Below, in pieces: positions 1 to 10,630 of a DNA stretch of 64,000 bases. The position numbers and the translations under genes were made by a program. Numbering within the stretch: the stretch's first letter is position 1; each line of letters starts with the position of its first letter. This DNA comes from Streptomyces globosus. GTDB taxonomy: Bacteria > Actinomycetota > Actinomycetes > Streptomycetales > Streptomycetaceae. The stretch covers positions 310,001 to 374,000 of the forward strand of contig NZ_CP030862.1 of the NCBI RefSeq assembly GCF_003325375.1. Reading direction: 5' to 3'. Below the pieces are notes generated by a model that worked only from the letters and a program-made list of their open reading frames with translations, had not been told where the DNA came from and made no database searches.

Positions 1-486
1 CTGCCGGGCGTGGGCCGCAAGACGGCCAACGTCGTCCTCGGCAACGCGTTCGGAGTCCCCGGCCTGACCGTGGACACCCACTTCCAGCGGCTGGTCCTGC
101 GCTGGAAGTGGACCGAGCAGAAGGAGCCGGAGAAGATCGAGGCGGAGATCGCCGCGATCTTCCCCAAGAGCGAGTGGACGATGCTCTCGCACCGGATCAT
201 CTTCCACGGCCGCCGCATCTGCCACGCCCGCAAGCCGGCCTGTGGCGCCTGCCCGATCGCCCCGCTGTGCCCCGCGTACGGGGAGGGCGAGACGGACCCG
301 GAGAAGGCGAAGAAGCTCCTGAAGTACGAGAAGGGCGGACAGCCGGGCCAGCGGCTCAGCCCGCCGCCGGACTACCCGGGCAGCCCGGCCCGGCCGTCGG
401 AGCCCGCGGCGCAGCGGCCGGGGGCCGGCGGTACGGCCGGCACCGCGGGCGGCAGTACGGGGGACGGCGGCGCGGCGGCGTCCTGA
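1..486 (+). CDS. nth: Endonuclease III, C-terminal part (cut by window start)
   Basis: DNA glycosylase/AP lyase that removes oxidised pyrimidines in base-excision repair. The frame is open from base 1 and begins inside the helix-hairpin-helix ([10 protein letters not shown]), so the N-terminal half lies upstream. VDTHFQR follows with the catalytic Asp. A [4Fe-4S] ligand set C-x6-C-x2-C-x5-C is seen in [18 protein letters not shown]. After the cluster there is a low-complexity Gly/Ala/Pro tail of about 70 residues that E. coli Nth lacks; such tails are common in Streptomyces. Identification is firm; only the N-terminus is missing. Confidence 0.95.
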   Translation: MPGVGRKTANVVLGNAFGVPGLTVDTHFQRLVLRWKWTEQKEPEKIEAEIAAIFPKSEWTMLSHRIIFHGRRICHARKPACGACPIAPLCPAYGEGETDPEKAKKLLKYEKGGQPGQRLSPPPDYPGSPARPSEPAAQRPGAGGTAGTAGGSTGDGGAAAS

Positions 487-647
487 GCAGGTCGGCGGGC
501 CCGCCACACGGGGCGGACCCGCGCAGGAACGGAACCGGGCCGGCGGGGCGTTGTCCCGGTGCGGGACGGCGCCGGCGACGGCAGGCGGCACAGCACACAG
601 CACGGCACGGCACGGCACGGCACGACGGCAGGGAACAGGGATTGCCC

Positions 648-1403
648 ATGACGCGCGGAGCACGGGACGACAGCAGCGTGGCCCAGGCGGCCGCCCCACC
701 GGGCAGGCCGGGCGGCAGGCCGCACGGCCTGCCGCCCGCCCCGGTGGTCACCACCGACGGCCTGCCCGGCTGGCTCGGCCCCGTCGCCGAGGCCGTGCGC
801 ACGGTCCGCCCGACCCAGCTCAGCCGCTTCCTGCCGCCCGAGGACGGTCGCGGCCGCCAGTCCGCCGTCCTCATCCTCTTCGGGGAGGGCGCCCGCGGCC
901 CGGAGCTGCTCCTGATGGAGCGCGCCGGCAGCCTGCGCTCGCACCCGGGCCAGCCCTCGTTCCCCGGCGGCGCCCTCGACCCGGAGGACGGCGACCCGCA
1001 CACCACCGGCCCGCTGCGGGCCGCCCTGCGCGAGGCCGAGGAGGAGACCGGGCTCGACCCTGCCGGGGTCCAGCTCTTCGGCGTGCTGCCGCGCCTCTAC
1101 ATCCCGGTCAGCGAGTTCGTCGTCACGCCCGTCCTCGGCTGGTGGCGCGAGCCCAGCCCGGTCGGCGTCGTCGACCCCGCCGAGACGGCCCGGGTCTTCA
1201 CCGTGCCCGTGGCCGATCTCACGGACCCCGCGCACCGCGCCACCGCCGTCCACCCCAGCGGCCACCTGGGCCCGGCGTTCACCGTGCACGACGCCCTGGT
1301 CTGGGGTTTCACCGCCGGGGTGATCGACCGCATGCTCCACTTCGCGGGATGGGAGCGGCCCTGGGACCGCTCGCGGCAGGTCCCGCTCGACTGGCGCGCA
1401 TGA
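648..1403 (+). CDS. CoA pyrophosphatase-like Nudix hydrolase
   Basis: Protein of 251 residues with a Nudix fold, probably hydrolysing the pyrophosphate of CoA or related nucleotides. The Nudix box is clear: GGALDPEDGD, then REAEEETGLD, giving the REXXEEXGX core. The stretch SHPGQPSFPGG just before it resembles the NuCoA signature of CoA-type Nudix enzymes. The first 45 or so residues are Pro/Gly-rich and probably disordered. The ATG at 648 is the first in-frame Met before the domain and follows a purine-rich stretch (gggaacaggg). It sits 13 bp upstream of the MarP-like gene and is probably co-transcribed. Substrate is inferred from the family. Confidence 0.88.
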   Translation: MTRGARDDSSVAQAAAPPGRPGGRPHGLPPAPVVTTDGLPGWLGPVAEAVRTVRPTQLSRFLPPEDGRGRQSAVLILFGEGARGPELLLMERAGSLRSHPGQPSFPGGALDPEDGDPHTTGPLRAALREAEEETGLDPAGVQLFGVLPRLYIPVSEFVVTPVLGWWREPSPVGVVDPAETARVFTVPVADLTDPAHRATAVHPSGHLGPAFTVHDALVWGFTAGVIDRMLHFAGWERPWDRSRQVPLDWRA

Positions 1404-1416
1404 GACGGTGGCCCAT

Positions 1417-2619
1417 GTGAACGTGCTGGACATCCTGTTGCTGGTCGCCGCCGTGTGGTTCGCGATCGTCGGTTATCGCCAGGGCTTCGTCGTCGGCATC
1501 CTGTCGGTGATCGGCTTCCTCGGCGGCGGTCTCATCGCCGTGTCGGTGCTTCCCCTGGTCTGGGACCAGGTGACCGACGACGGCACCCAGGTGTCCACCA
1601 CCGTCGTGGTGGCCGCCGTCGTCGTGGTCATCATCTGCGCCTCCATCGGGCAGGCCTTCACCACCCACCTGGGGAACCGGCTGCGCCGCCACATCACGTG
1701 GTCGCCGGCGCGGGCCCTCGACGCGACCGGCGGCGCCGTCGTCAACGTCGTCGCCATGCTGCTCGTGGCGTGGCTGATCGGCTCGGCGCTCGCCGGGACC
1801 TCGCTGCCCACGCTGGGCAAGGAGGTCCGCAACTCAAAGGTGCTGCTGGGCGTGGCGCGGGTGCTCCCGGCCCAGGCGAACACCTGGTTCTCGGACTTCT
1901 CCTCCGCCCTCACGCGCAACGGCTTCCCGCAGGTCTTCAGCCCGTTCTCCAACGAGCCGATCACCGCGGTACGGGAACCGGACCCGGCGCTGGCGACGAG
2001 CCCCGTCGCCGAGGCGGCCAAGCGCTCGATCGTGAAGGTCGTCGGGACCGCGCCGAGTTGCAGCAAGGTGCTGGAGGGCACCGGGTTCGTCTTCGCCCCG
2101 GGCCGCGTCATGACCAACGCGCACGTCGTGGGCGGCGTCAGCGAGCCGACCGTGCAGGTCGGCGGCGAGGGCAAGCTGTATGACGGCAAGGTCGTGCTGT
2201 ACGACTGGGAGCGCGACATCGCCGTCCTGGACGTGCCCAAGCTGAAGGCGCCGCCGCTGGAGTTCACCGAGAAGGACGCCGGCAGCGGCAGTGACGCGAT
2301 CGTCGCGGGCTTCCCGGAGAACGGCGCCTACGACGTCCGCTCCGCCCGCGTCCGCGGCCGCATCAACGCCAACGGCCCGGACATCTACCACCGCGGCACC
2401 GTCCGCCGCGACGTGTACTCGCTGTACGCGACCGTCCGCCAGGGCAACTCGGGAGGTCCGCTGCTCACGCCCGACGGCAAGGTGTACGGGGTGGTCTTCG
2501 CCAAGTCGCTCGACGACCCGAACACCGGCTACGCGCTCACGGCGGACGAGGTCCGCGACGACATCCGGCTCGGGAAGACGAACGACCGCCGCGCCGACAC
2601 CCAGGGGTGCGCCCTGTGA
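1417..2619 (+). CDS. marP: MarP-like membrane-anchored serine protease
   Basis: Protein of 400 residues: an N-terminal CvpA-like domain with about four membrane helices (residues 1-150), then a trypsin-like protease domain facing the outside. The triad is visible: His236 (TNAHVV), Asp267 (RDIAVLD), Ser345 (QGNSGGP). These positions nearly coincide with those of Mycobacterium tuberculosis MarP (Rv3671c), a protease needed for acid and oxidative stress survival. Cys pairs near the active site may form the disulfide known in MarP. I prefer the GTG at 1417, 8 bp after GAGACGG; a GTG at 1408 is also in frame. It follows the Nudix gene after 13 bp, an order I recall from other Streptomyces. Confidence 0.9.
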   Translation: MNVLDILLLVAAVWFAIVGYRQGFVVGILSVIGFLGGGLIAVSVLPLVWDQVTDDGTQVSTTVVVAAVVVVIICASIGQAFTTHLGNRLRRHITWSPARALDATGGAVVNVVAMLLVAWLIGSALAGTSLPTLGKEVRNSKVLLGVARVLPAQANTWFSDFSSALTRNGFPQVFSPFSNEPITAVREPDPALATSPVAEAAKRSIVKVVGTAPSCSKVLEGTGFVFAPGRVMTNAHVVGGVSEPTVQVGGEGKLYDGKVVLYDWERDIAVLDVPKLKAPPLEFTEKDAGSGSDAIVAGFPENGAYDVRSARVRGRINANGPDIYHRGTVRRDVYSLYATVRQGNSGGPLLTPDGKVYGVVFAKSLDDPNTGYALTADEVRDDIRLGKTNDRRADTQGCAL

Positions 2620-2970
2620 CCGGGGGCCGCTGAGCTGCGGGGCCGCGGGGGCCCGCCCGGGCTGCGGCCCGCGCGGCTACGGTGTGCGCTGGTGGCGCAG
2701 CCGGGCCGAGAACCAGCGGGCCCGGCGGCGCAGGATACGCGGGATTCCGAGCCGTGGGTCGTGGCCCTCGCGGCCCGTCCTCCCGTACGCGCCCGGCGTC
2801 GCTGCCGGGCGGCGGTCGCGTGCGGTGTCACCGTGGTCGTGCGTCCAGCCCATACAACGTGCTGTGCCCGGGCCCGAAGGTCCGTAACCCCTTCTGCGGC
2901 CTCCAATTGGCCTATGCGCGCGGCAATTGAATGCTTGTAGGACCGCGGTTCCGGCAATCCGTCAGGTCGC
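2620..2970. other. Intergenic region without a convincing gene
   Basis: A 351-bp stretch between two convergent genes. Short open frames exist on both strands (for example 2682-2930), but they have no ribosome binding site, no recognisable domain and Arg/Pro/Gly-rich content typical of random GC-rich DNA. From about 2880 the sequence is more AT-rich, with a CAATTG on each side of 2910-2930 (CCAATTGG and GCAATTGA). I see no terminator with a T tract. Confidence 0.5.
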
Positions 2971-3927
2971 TCAGCGGTCCGGCTCGGGGTCCTTCAGCCA
3001 GCCGATCAGCTCGGACGAGAAGGCGACGGGGTCCTCCTCGTGCGGGAAGTGCCCGAGTCCGTCGAACAGCCGCCACCGGTACGGGGCTTCGACGAACTCG
3101 CCGGATCCGGCGGCGCTGCGCGTGCGCATCACGGGGTCGAGGGAGCCGTGCATGTGCAGCGTCGGCACCCGTACCGGCATCTTCATGCGGCGGTTGAACT
3201 GGAGCCCGTCCGGCCGGGCCATGGAGCGCATCATCCAGCGGTACGGCTCGATCGAGCAGTGGGCGGTCGACGGGATGCACATGGCCCGCCGGTAGACCGC
3301 GAGGTCGTCCTCCGAGCCGTCCTCGCGGAGCCGCGGACCGGACCAGTCCCGGATGAGCCGGCCGACGAGCGCTCCGTCGTCGGCGACGAGCTGCCGCTCG
3401 GGGACGAACGGGCGCTGGAAGCCCCAGATGTGCGAACTCGCCCGGGTCTGGCCGAGGTCGGAGAGCATCGCCGACCGCCAGCGCCGCGGGTGGGGCATCG
3501 ACACGACGGCGAGGCGGCGCACCAGCTTGGGCCGCATCGCGGCGGCCGTCCAGGCGAGGTAGCCGCCGAGGTCGTGCCCGACGAGCGCGGCGTCCGGCTC
3601 GCCGAGGGAGCGGATCACCCCGGTGACGTCCAGGGCCAGGTTCGCGGGGTCGTAGCCGCGCGGGGTGCGGTCGCTGCCGCCGACACCGCGCAGGTCCATG
3701 GCGACCGCGCGGTAGCCGGCGTCGGCGAGGGCGGTCAGCTGGTGCCGCCAGGTCCACCAGAACTGGGGGAAGCCGTGCAGGAGCAGGACGAGCGGGCCGT
3801 CACCGAGCTCGGCGACGTGGAACCGGGCGCCGTTGGCGGCGACGTCCCGGTGGGTCCACGGCCCGTCGAGGCGCACTGCCGTCGCGGTGGTCGGCGGTGT
3901 GCTGGGGTCCGGTGCGCTCGCTGTCAT
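2971..3927 (-). CDS. Alpha/beta hydrolase, epoxide-hydrolase type
   Basis: Cytoplasmic 318-residue alpha/beta hydrolase. HGFPQFWWTW carries the HGxP oxyanion motif of epoxide hydrolases. The nucleophile elbow is GHDLGG, so the nucleophile is Asp rather than Ser. GHFPHEE near the end supplies the catalytic His. These features fit epoxide hydrolases and the related haloalkane dehalogenases; the HGxP motif favours the former. The substrate is unknown. Its ATG overlaps the stop of the upstream holin-like gene (ATGA, 3924-3927), so translation is probably coupled. The three leftward genes nhaA, holin-like and hydrolase form a likely operon. Confidence 0.85.
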   Translation of the reverse strand: MTASAPDPSTPPTTATAVRLDGPWTHRDVAANGARFHVAELGDGPLVLLLHGFPQFWWTWRHQLTALADAGYRAVAMDLRGVGGSDRTPRGYDPANLALDVTGVIRSLGEPDAALVGHDLGGYLAWTAAAMRPKLVRRLAVVSMPHPRRWRSAMLSDLGQTRASSHIWGFQRPFVPERQLVADDGALVGRLIRDWSGPRLREDGSEDDLAVYRRAMCIPSTAHCSIEPYRWMMRSMARPDGLQFNRRMKMPVRVPTLHMHGSLDPVMRTRSAAGSGEFVEAPYRWRLFDGLGHFPHEEDPVAFSSELIGWLKDPEPDR

Positions 3928-4382
3928 GAGGACGAGCGTGCCACACCCACCGCCTTGTCACTCAACGGCCGCGGATGCGGCTTGACGGTGCCGACGACGG
4001 CCGCGGTCTGCTTCACGGAGGCGATGGACCTCTCCGGCGGCTTGACCTTCTGGAGCTTGGACTTCCCGATCAGGATGAGCAGGGCCGCGAACAGCAGGAA
4101 CGCCACGCCGACGATGAGGAACGACCAGGCGAGTCCGAGCCCGAGGTTGTGGATCCCGTACGCCGCGGCGAAGCTCAGCACGGGCAGGGAGAACAGGGCG
4201 AACACCCCTGCGACCGAGATGGCGGCGCCGCCGATACCCGCGCGCTTGACGTCCTGGCGGAGTTCCGCCTTGGCGAGGGCGATCTCGTCGTGCACCAGGG
4301 CGGACATCTCGGCGGTGGCCGAGGCGACCAGCTGGCCGAGTGTGCGCTCGGCTCCTTGCGCCCCTTGGTCCACTGCGGTCAT
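3924..4382 (-). CDS. Phage-holin-superfamily (PF07332-like) membrane protein
   Basis: Protein of 152 residues. An amphipathic N-terminal helix (residues 1-45, including LVHDEIALAKAELRQD) is followed by two hydrophobic segments (about 55-80 and 88-112) and a basic tail. This layout matches the actinobacterial 'phage holin family' proteins (PF07332/DUF1469), whose role is unknown; nothing nearby suggests a phage. It is 63 bp downstream of nhaA and overlaps the hydrolase start by 4 bp. The ATG at 4382 follows GAGGGAGAG (minus strand), a good ribosome binding site. Confidence 0.85.
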   Translation of the reverse strand: MTAVDQGAQGAERTLGQLVASATAEMSALVHDEIALAKAELRQDVKRAGIGGAAISVAGVFALFSLPVLSFAAAYGIHNLGLGLAWSFLIVGVAFLLFAALLILIGKSKLQKVKPPERSIASVKQTAAVVGTVKPHPRPLSDKAVGVARSSS

Positions 4383-4445
4383 CGCTCTCTCCCTCTGTCG
4401 TCTGCCGGCGGCTGTCCTCCGTCGGACACAAGCGTTCAGTTCAGA

Positions 4446-5915
4446 TCATGCCGGACGGTCGCCCGCTCCGCTGGACCCGGCCGCCCCTTCGGCGGTGCCG
4501 CCGGGCGCTTCGGAGCCCGCGGCGGCCGCGGCGGCGCGGGCCAGGCGGCGGTGCTCGGCGGCCTTGTCCTCGTGGATCCGCGCCATGCGCAGGTGGTACT
4601 GCGGGTTGCCGGCCTCGTAGATGTCCGGGATGCCGTCGTGGTCCTCGTCGCGCTCTTCCGCCTCGGTGAGGGCGCGGTAGGTGCGGTCGCGCAGTTTGAG
4701 CAGCACGCCCGCCAGGACGGCGGCGATGAGGGAGCCGACCAGGACGGCGGCCTTCACCTCCTCGGCCAGTACGGGGTCGTCGGCGAAGGCGAGTTCGCCG
4801 ATCAGCAGTGAGACGGTGAAGCCGATGCCGGCGAGTCCGGACACGGCGAGGACGTCCGGCCAGGCCAGGTCCTTGTTCAGCTCGGCCCGGGTGAAGCGCG
4901 CGGCCAGCCAGGTGCCGCCGAAGACGCCGGCCGTCTTGCCGACGACCAGGCCGAGGACGACGCCGAGGGGCTCCGGCCGGGCGAAGACCTCGGCGAGGGC
5001 CCCGCCGGAGAGGGGGACGCCGGCGGAGAACAGGGCGAACAGCGGCACGGCGACGCCAGCCGACAGGGGCCGCACCAGGTGCTCGACGTGCTCGCCGGGG
5101 GAGTGCTCCTCCCCTTCCCTGCGGGTGCAGCGGAGCATGAGGCCCATGGCGACGCCGGCGATCGTGGCGTGGACGCCGCTGTTGTACATGAGTGCCCACA
5201 CGGCGATCGCGAGGGGGACGTACACGTACCAGCCGCGGACGCCCGTGCGCAGCAGGATCCACATCAGGGCCAGGCCGGCGAGGGCGCCGGCGAGCTGCGG
5301 GAGGCGGATGTCGCCGGTGAAGAAGACCGCGATGATCAGGATGGCGAAGAGGTCGTCGACGACGGCGAGGGTGAGCAGGAAGGCGCGCAGGGCGGACGGC
5401 AGCGAGGTGCCGAGGACCGCGAGCACGGCCAGCGCGAAGGCGATGTCGGTGGCGGTGGGGACCGCCCATCCGCCGAGCGAGCCTCCTCCGGCCGTGTTGA
5501 CGGCCGTGTAGACCAGCGCGGGCACGGCCATGCCGCAGACGGCGGCGATCACGGGGAGGGCGGCCGCCTTGGGGTCGCTGAGGTCGCCCGCGACGAGTTC
5601 GCGTTTGAGCTCGATGCCGGCGACGAAGAAGAAGATCGCGAGGAGGCCGTCGGCCGCCCAGTGCTGCAGCGAGAGGTCCAGGCCGAGCGCGGCGGGGCCG
5701 AAGTGCAGGTCGCGGACGGTGTCGTAGCTCGCGGAGACCGCGGGGATGTTGGCCCACAGCAGGGCGGCCACCGCGGCCGCCAGGAGGACGATGCCGCCGA
5801 CGGTCTCGGTGCGCAGGGCGTCCGCCACGTAGCGGCGCTCGGGCAGGGAGAGGAGGCCGAGGAACGCACGGCGGGAGGGGGAGTCGGGGGAGTGGGGCGG
5901 GCGGGGCGCGGCCAC
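4446..5915 (-). CDS. nhaA: Na+/H+ antiporter NhaA with extended C-terminal tail
   Basis: Inner-membrane antiporter of 489 residues that exchanges cytoplasmic Na+ or Li+ for external H+. The transport signature is intact: LAVVDDLFAILIIAVF holds the two adjacent Asp residues that bind ions. GGWAVPTATDIAFALA and the lysine-bearing last helix region are also typical. I chose the GTG at 5915 because GAGGTG sits 6 bp upstream; an ATG at 5981 is possible. E. coli NhaA has 388 residues; the extra 70 or so C-terminal residues are cytoplasmic and contain DEDHDGIPDIYE (from residue 423), which looks like a type-3-repeat calcium loop. It follows acs after 117 bp. Confidence 0.95.
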   Translation of the reverse strand: MAAPRPPHSPDSPSRRAFLGLLSLPERRYVADALRTETVGGIVLLAAAVAALLWANIPAVSASYDTVRDLHFGPAALGLDLSLQHWAADGLLAIFFFVAGIELKRELVAGDLSDPKAAALPVIAAVCGMAVPALVYTAVNTAGGGSLGGWAVPTATDIAFALAVLAVLGTSLPSALRAFLLTLAVVDDLFAILIIAVFFTGDIRLPQLAGALAGLALMWILLRTGVRGWYVYVPLAIAVWALMYNSGVHATIAGVAMGLMLRCTRREGEEHSPGEHVEHLVRPLSAGVAVPLFALFSAGVPLSGGALAEVFARPEPLGVVLGLVVGKTAGVFGGTWLAARFTRAELNKDLAWPDVLAVSGLAGIGFTVSLLIGELAFADDPVLAEEVKAAVLVGSLIAAVLAGVLLKLRDRTYRALTEAEERDEDHDGIPDIYEAGNPQYHLRMARIHEDKAAEHRRLARAAAAAAGSEAPGGTAEGAAGSSGAGDRPA

Positions 5916-5974
5916 GGGTGGCACCTCGGGTGTGCGCGGGCGTGCAGCGGACGATCGCCACCTTATGCGCGACA

Positions 5975-6009
5975 GGGGCATCCGGCGCGGCGGCCGCGTC
6001 GGATGCCCC
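5975..6009 (-). terminator. Hairpin between acs and nhaA
   Basis: Perfect 10-bp inverted repeat GGGGCATCCG (5975-5984) and CGGATGCCCC (6000-6009), with a 15-base GC-rich loop. It lies 23 bp after the acs stop on the leftward strand. No T tract follows, so it would be a hairpin-only terminator of the kind common in Streptomyces. Confidence 0.6.
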
Positions 6010-6032
6010 GGTCAACGGGCTGGTGCCGGCGG

Positions 6033-7988
<1,956 letters not shown>

Positions 7989-8072
7989 GACATCTCCCTT
8001 TCCCAGGGTGTCCGTTGTGTCCCCGGGCATAGCTCATCAGTCGAACGGGCCGGTGACAAGGGGTAACCCGAA

Positions 8073-8088
8073 ATTGGTTTAGACCTAT
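8073..8088. promoter_or_regulatory. Candidate DasR-like operator upstream of acs
   Basis: The 16-mer ATTGGTTTAGACCTAT matches the DasR-responsive element consensus A(C/G)TGGTCTAGACCA(C/G)T at 12 of 16 positions, with the central TGGTTTAGACC nearly palindromic. It lies about 85-100 bp before the acs start and overlaps an AT-rich TATAGG on the minus strand that could be a -10 box. Binding by DasR or another GntR/HutC-family repressor is an inference. Confidence 0.35.
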
Positions 8089-8112
8089 AGCGCGTCGTCC
8101 CCCGCACACGAG

Positions 8113-8145
8113 CGGCCCCCTCCCGCCGGACGGGGGAAGGGGCCG
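8113..8145 (-). terminator. Terminator-like hairpin after the SulP-carbonic anhydrase gene
   Basis: CGGCCCC (8113-8119) pairs with GGGGCCG (8139-8145), and the inner CTCCCG pairs partly with CGGGGG. It lies about 50 bp downstream of the leftward SulP fusion gene and upstream of the acs promoter area. There is no long T tract. Confidence 0.5.
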
Positions 8146-8191
8146 AACGATGGCACGGAAACGGGAGGGTATCGGTTCGGGCGCGTCCTGA

Positions 8192-10630
8192 TCAGGTACG
8201 CCCGCCGACACTGTCAAAAACGCGGCAGTCGAAGAAGTCCTCCCCCTCGGACAGCAGGTAGGCCTGGGCCTCGCCCACGTGGAAGTACATGCCGTGCAGC
8301 TCCAGCGTGCCCTCCGCGAGCCGTCGGGCCACCGACTCGTGCGCCCGCAGGTGCTCCAGCTGCTGCACGACGTTCGTCAGGCACAGCTGTTCCACCGCGT
8401 CCGCCGGGAGCCGGCCGGAGATCCGCGCCCAGGTGTGGTGCGGGCTGTCCATCCGCTCCAGGCTCGGCCGGCCGTGCCGCAGCCACCGGCCGAGCGGCGT
8501 CGCCGACTCTCCGGGCGCGGAGTTCAGCAGTGCCTGCATGGCCCCGCAGCCCGAGTGCCCGCACACGGTGATGCTGTCCACCTGGAGCACGTCCACCGCG
8601 TACTCGATGGCCGCGGCGACCGAGTCGTCCCCGGTCTCGGCTCCGGGCAGCGGCACCAGGTTCCCGACGTTGCGGACGGTGAACAGGTCGCCGGGACCGC
8701 TGGCCGTGATCATGCTGGTGACGAGCCTGGAGTCCGCGCAGGTGAGGAAGAGCTGCGAGGGCCGCTGCCCCTCGCGGGCCAGCCGGGCCAGCTCGTCGCG
8801 GACGTGCGGCGCGGTGTCCCGCTGGAAGGCCGTGATCCCGCTGGCGAGACGGCTGGCGCCGCGGTTGCGCGGGGCCGCGGCGGCTCCGGCCCCGTCCGCG
8901 GCGGAGCCGGGGTCCGCCGCGGGGCCCGCCCGGCCGGCGTCGGCCGACGCGGACGGAACCGGAGCCGCCTCCGGGTGCGTGCGCTCGCCGACCGCCTGGT
9001 GGTCGCAGTGGTTCTTCCACGGGGTCCACGGCCGGCAGCACTGGTGGCCGGAGCCGGAAGCGGAAGCCGCTCGGGAAGCGGGCACGGTGCCGGTCCCCGG
9101 CTCCGCCGGAGGGCCGTCCACCTCCAGCGTGCCGCCGTGCGCCAGATGGGACTCCTGCCAGTCGTGCAGCGTCTCGTACGCGGCGTGGTCCATGAAGGAG
9201 CCCTGCAGCTCCACGACCACATGCCCCTGGTGGGGGATCTGCGCCAGGGTCCGGCTCAGCCGCGGCACCGCGAGGAAGGTCAGCTGGCCGCGTACCGCCA
9301 GGTGGTGGACGCCGTCCCGCACCTCCACCGTGATCCTCGTCCGGGCCAGCCGGTGCAGGGCCAGCACCACGGCCACCGCGATCCCGACGGCGACGCCTTC
9401 CAGGACGCCGCCGAGGACGACCGCCGCGATGGTGGTCGCGTACACGGCGATCTCCCGGTGGCGGGTGACCGTCCGCATATGGGTGATGCTCACCATCTGC
9501 ACGCCCACCGCCATGACGAGCGCGGCCAGCGCCGCCAGCGGGATGAGGTCGAGGACGGGCACGAGGAGCCCGGCCGCGAGCACCACCCAGAAGCCGTGCA
9601 GCATGGCCGATTTGCGGCTCATCGCTCCGGACTTCACGTTCGCCACGCTGCGGACCGCGACACCGGTGATGGGCAGGCCGCCGAGTGCGCCGGAGACGAT
9701 GTTCGCCGCGCCCTGGCCGCGGAGCTCGCGGTCGAGGTCGGCGCGTGGCGGCCGGGAGGCGGTGGGCCGCTCGGAGGCGATCAGCTTGTCCGTGGCGACC
9801 GAGGACAGCAGGGACTCGACGCTGCCCACCAGGGTGATGGTCAGGACGGCGGCGATGAGCCCGAGAACCGGGCCCTCGGGCAGCTCGGGGAGCGCGTGGC
9901 TGCGCCAGGAGGGCAGGTCCACGCGGGGCAGCCGCAGGCCGGCGAAGGCGGCGACCGCGGTGGCGGTGCCGACGGCGGCGAGCGCGGCGGGCACCTTGCG
10001 CAGGGCCAGGCCGGCCCGCCCGGGCAGCCGCGGCCAGGCGATGAGGAGGACCAGTGTGAGCGCGCTGATCCCGAGGGCGGTCGGGTGGATGTCGGCCAGC
10101 TGCGAGGGCAGCTCGCGGACGTTGGCGAGGGCGGAGCTCTGCGGGGTCCCGCCGAGGACGATGTGCAGCTGCGCCAGGGCGATCGTCACGCCGATGCCGG
10201 CGAGCATGCCGTGCACGATGGCCGGGCTGACCATCAGGGCGGAGCGGGCGGTGCGCAGTGCGGCGAGGCCGAGCTGGCAGCAGCCGGCGAGGACGGTGAT
10301 GGCGCAGGTGGTGCGCCAGCCGTACCGCTGGATCAGCTCGGCGGTGACGACGGTGAGTCCTGCTGCCGGGCCGCTGACCTGGAGCGGGGCTCCTCCGAAG
10401 TAGCCGGCCACGAGGCCGCCGGCGGCTGCCGCCACCAGGCCTGCTTGGAGCGGCGCGCCGGTGGCGAGGGCGATGCCGAGGGAGAGGGGCAGGGCGATGA
10501 GGAAGACGGTGAGGGAGGCGGAGAAGTCCGCCGACAGGCCGGTCCGGTCGGGTGTCCGGCCCGGTGGGGAAGGGGTGTCGGGCTTGGTGCCGAGGGTGCC
10601 GGCGGGGGGCTTGGAGAAGGTGGCTGTCAC
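8192..10630 (-). CDS. SulP anion transporter fused to a beta-carbonic anhydrase
   Basis: Protein of 812 residues. Residues 35-420 are a SulP/SLC26-type transporter with about 10-12 membrane helices. Residues 420-505 look like a STAS domain. A variable linker (505-600) holds a Cys/His cluster (HQCCRPW, NHCDHQ). Residues 600-812 are a beta-carbonic anhydrase with zinc ligands in CADSRL (Cys631, Asp633, Arg635) and HSGCGAM (His692, Cys695). The architecture suggests bicarbonate transport coupled to CO2 hydration. GTG 10630 follows GGAGACGGGA. The gene is alone on its strand, divergent from the lipoprotein gene and separated from acs by a hairpin. Confidence 0.93.
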   Translation of the reverse strand: MTATFSKPPAGTLGTKPDTPSPPGRTPDRTGLSADFSASLTVFLIALPLSLGIALATGAPLQAGLVAAAAGGLVAGYFGGAPLQVSGPAAGLTVVTAELIQRYGWRTTCAITVLAGCCQLGLAALRTARSALMVSPAIVHGMLAGIGVTIALAQLHIVLGGTPQSSALANVRELPSQLADIHPTALGISALTLVLLIAWPRLPGRAGLALRKVPAALAAVGTATAVAAFAGLRLPRVDLPSWRSHALPELPEGPVLGLIAAVLTITLVGSVESLLSSVATDKLIASERPTASRPPRADLDRELRGQGAANIVSGALGGLPITGVAVRSVANVKSGAMSRKSAMLHGFWVVLAAGLLVPVLDLIPLAALAALVMAVGVQMVSITHMRTVTRHREIAVYATTIAAVVLGGVLEGVAVGIAVAVVLALHRLARTRITVEVRDGVHHLAVRGQLTFLAVPRLSRTLAQIPHQGHVVVELQGSFMDHAAYETLHDWQESHLAHGGTLEVDGPPAEPGTGTVPASRAASASGSGHQCCRPWTPWKNHCDHQAVGERTHPEAAPVPSASADAGRAGPAADPGSAADGAGAAAAPRNRGASRLASGITAFQRDTAPHVRDELARLAREGQRPSQLFLTCADSRLVTSMITASGPGDLFTVRNVGNLVPLPGAETGDDSVAAAIEYAVDVLQVDSITVCGHSGCGAMQALLNSAPGESATPLGRWLRHGRPSLERMDSPHHTWARISGRLPADAVEQLCLTNVVQQLEHLRAHESVARRLAEGTLELHGMYFHVGEAQAYLLSEGEDFFDCRVFDSVGGRT

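Noticed and set aside
2682..2930. Short open frames between marP and the hydrolase gene
   Set aside because: No ribosome binding site, no domain, and composition like random GC-rich sequence.
3924..4382. Holin-like gene as evidence of a prophage
   Set aside because: The family is a common chromosomal actinobacterial membrane protein; no lysin, capsid or integrase gene is near.
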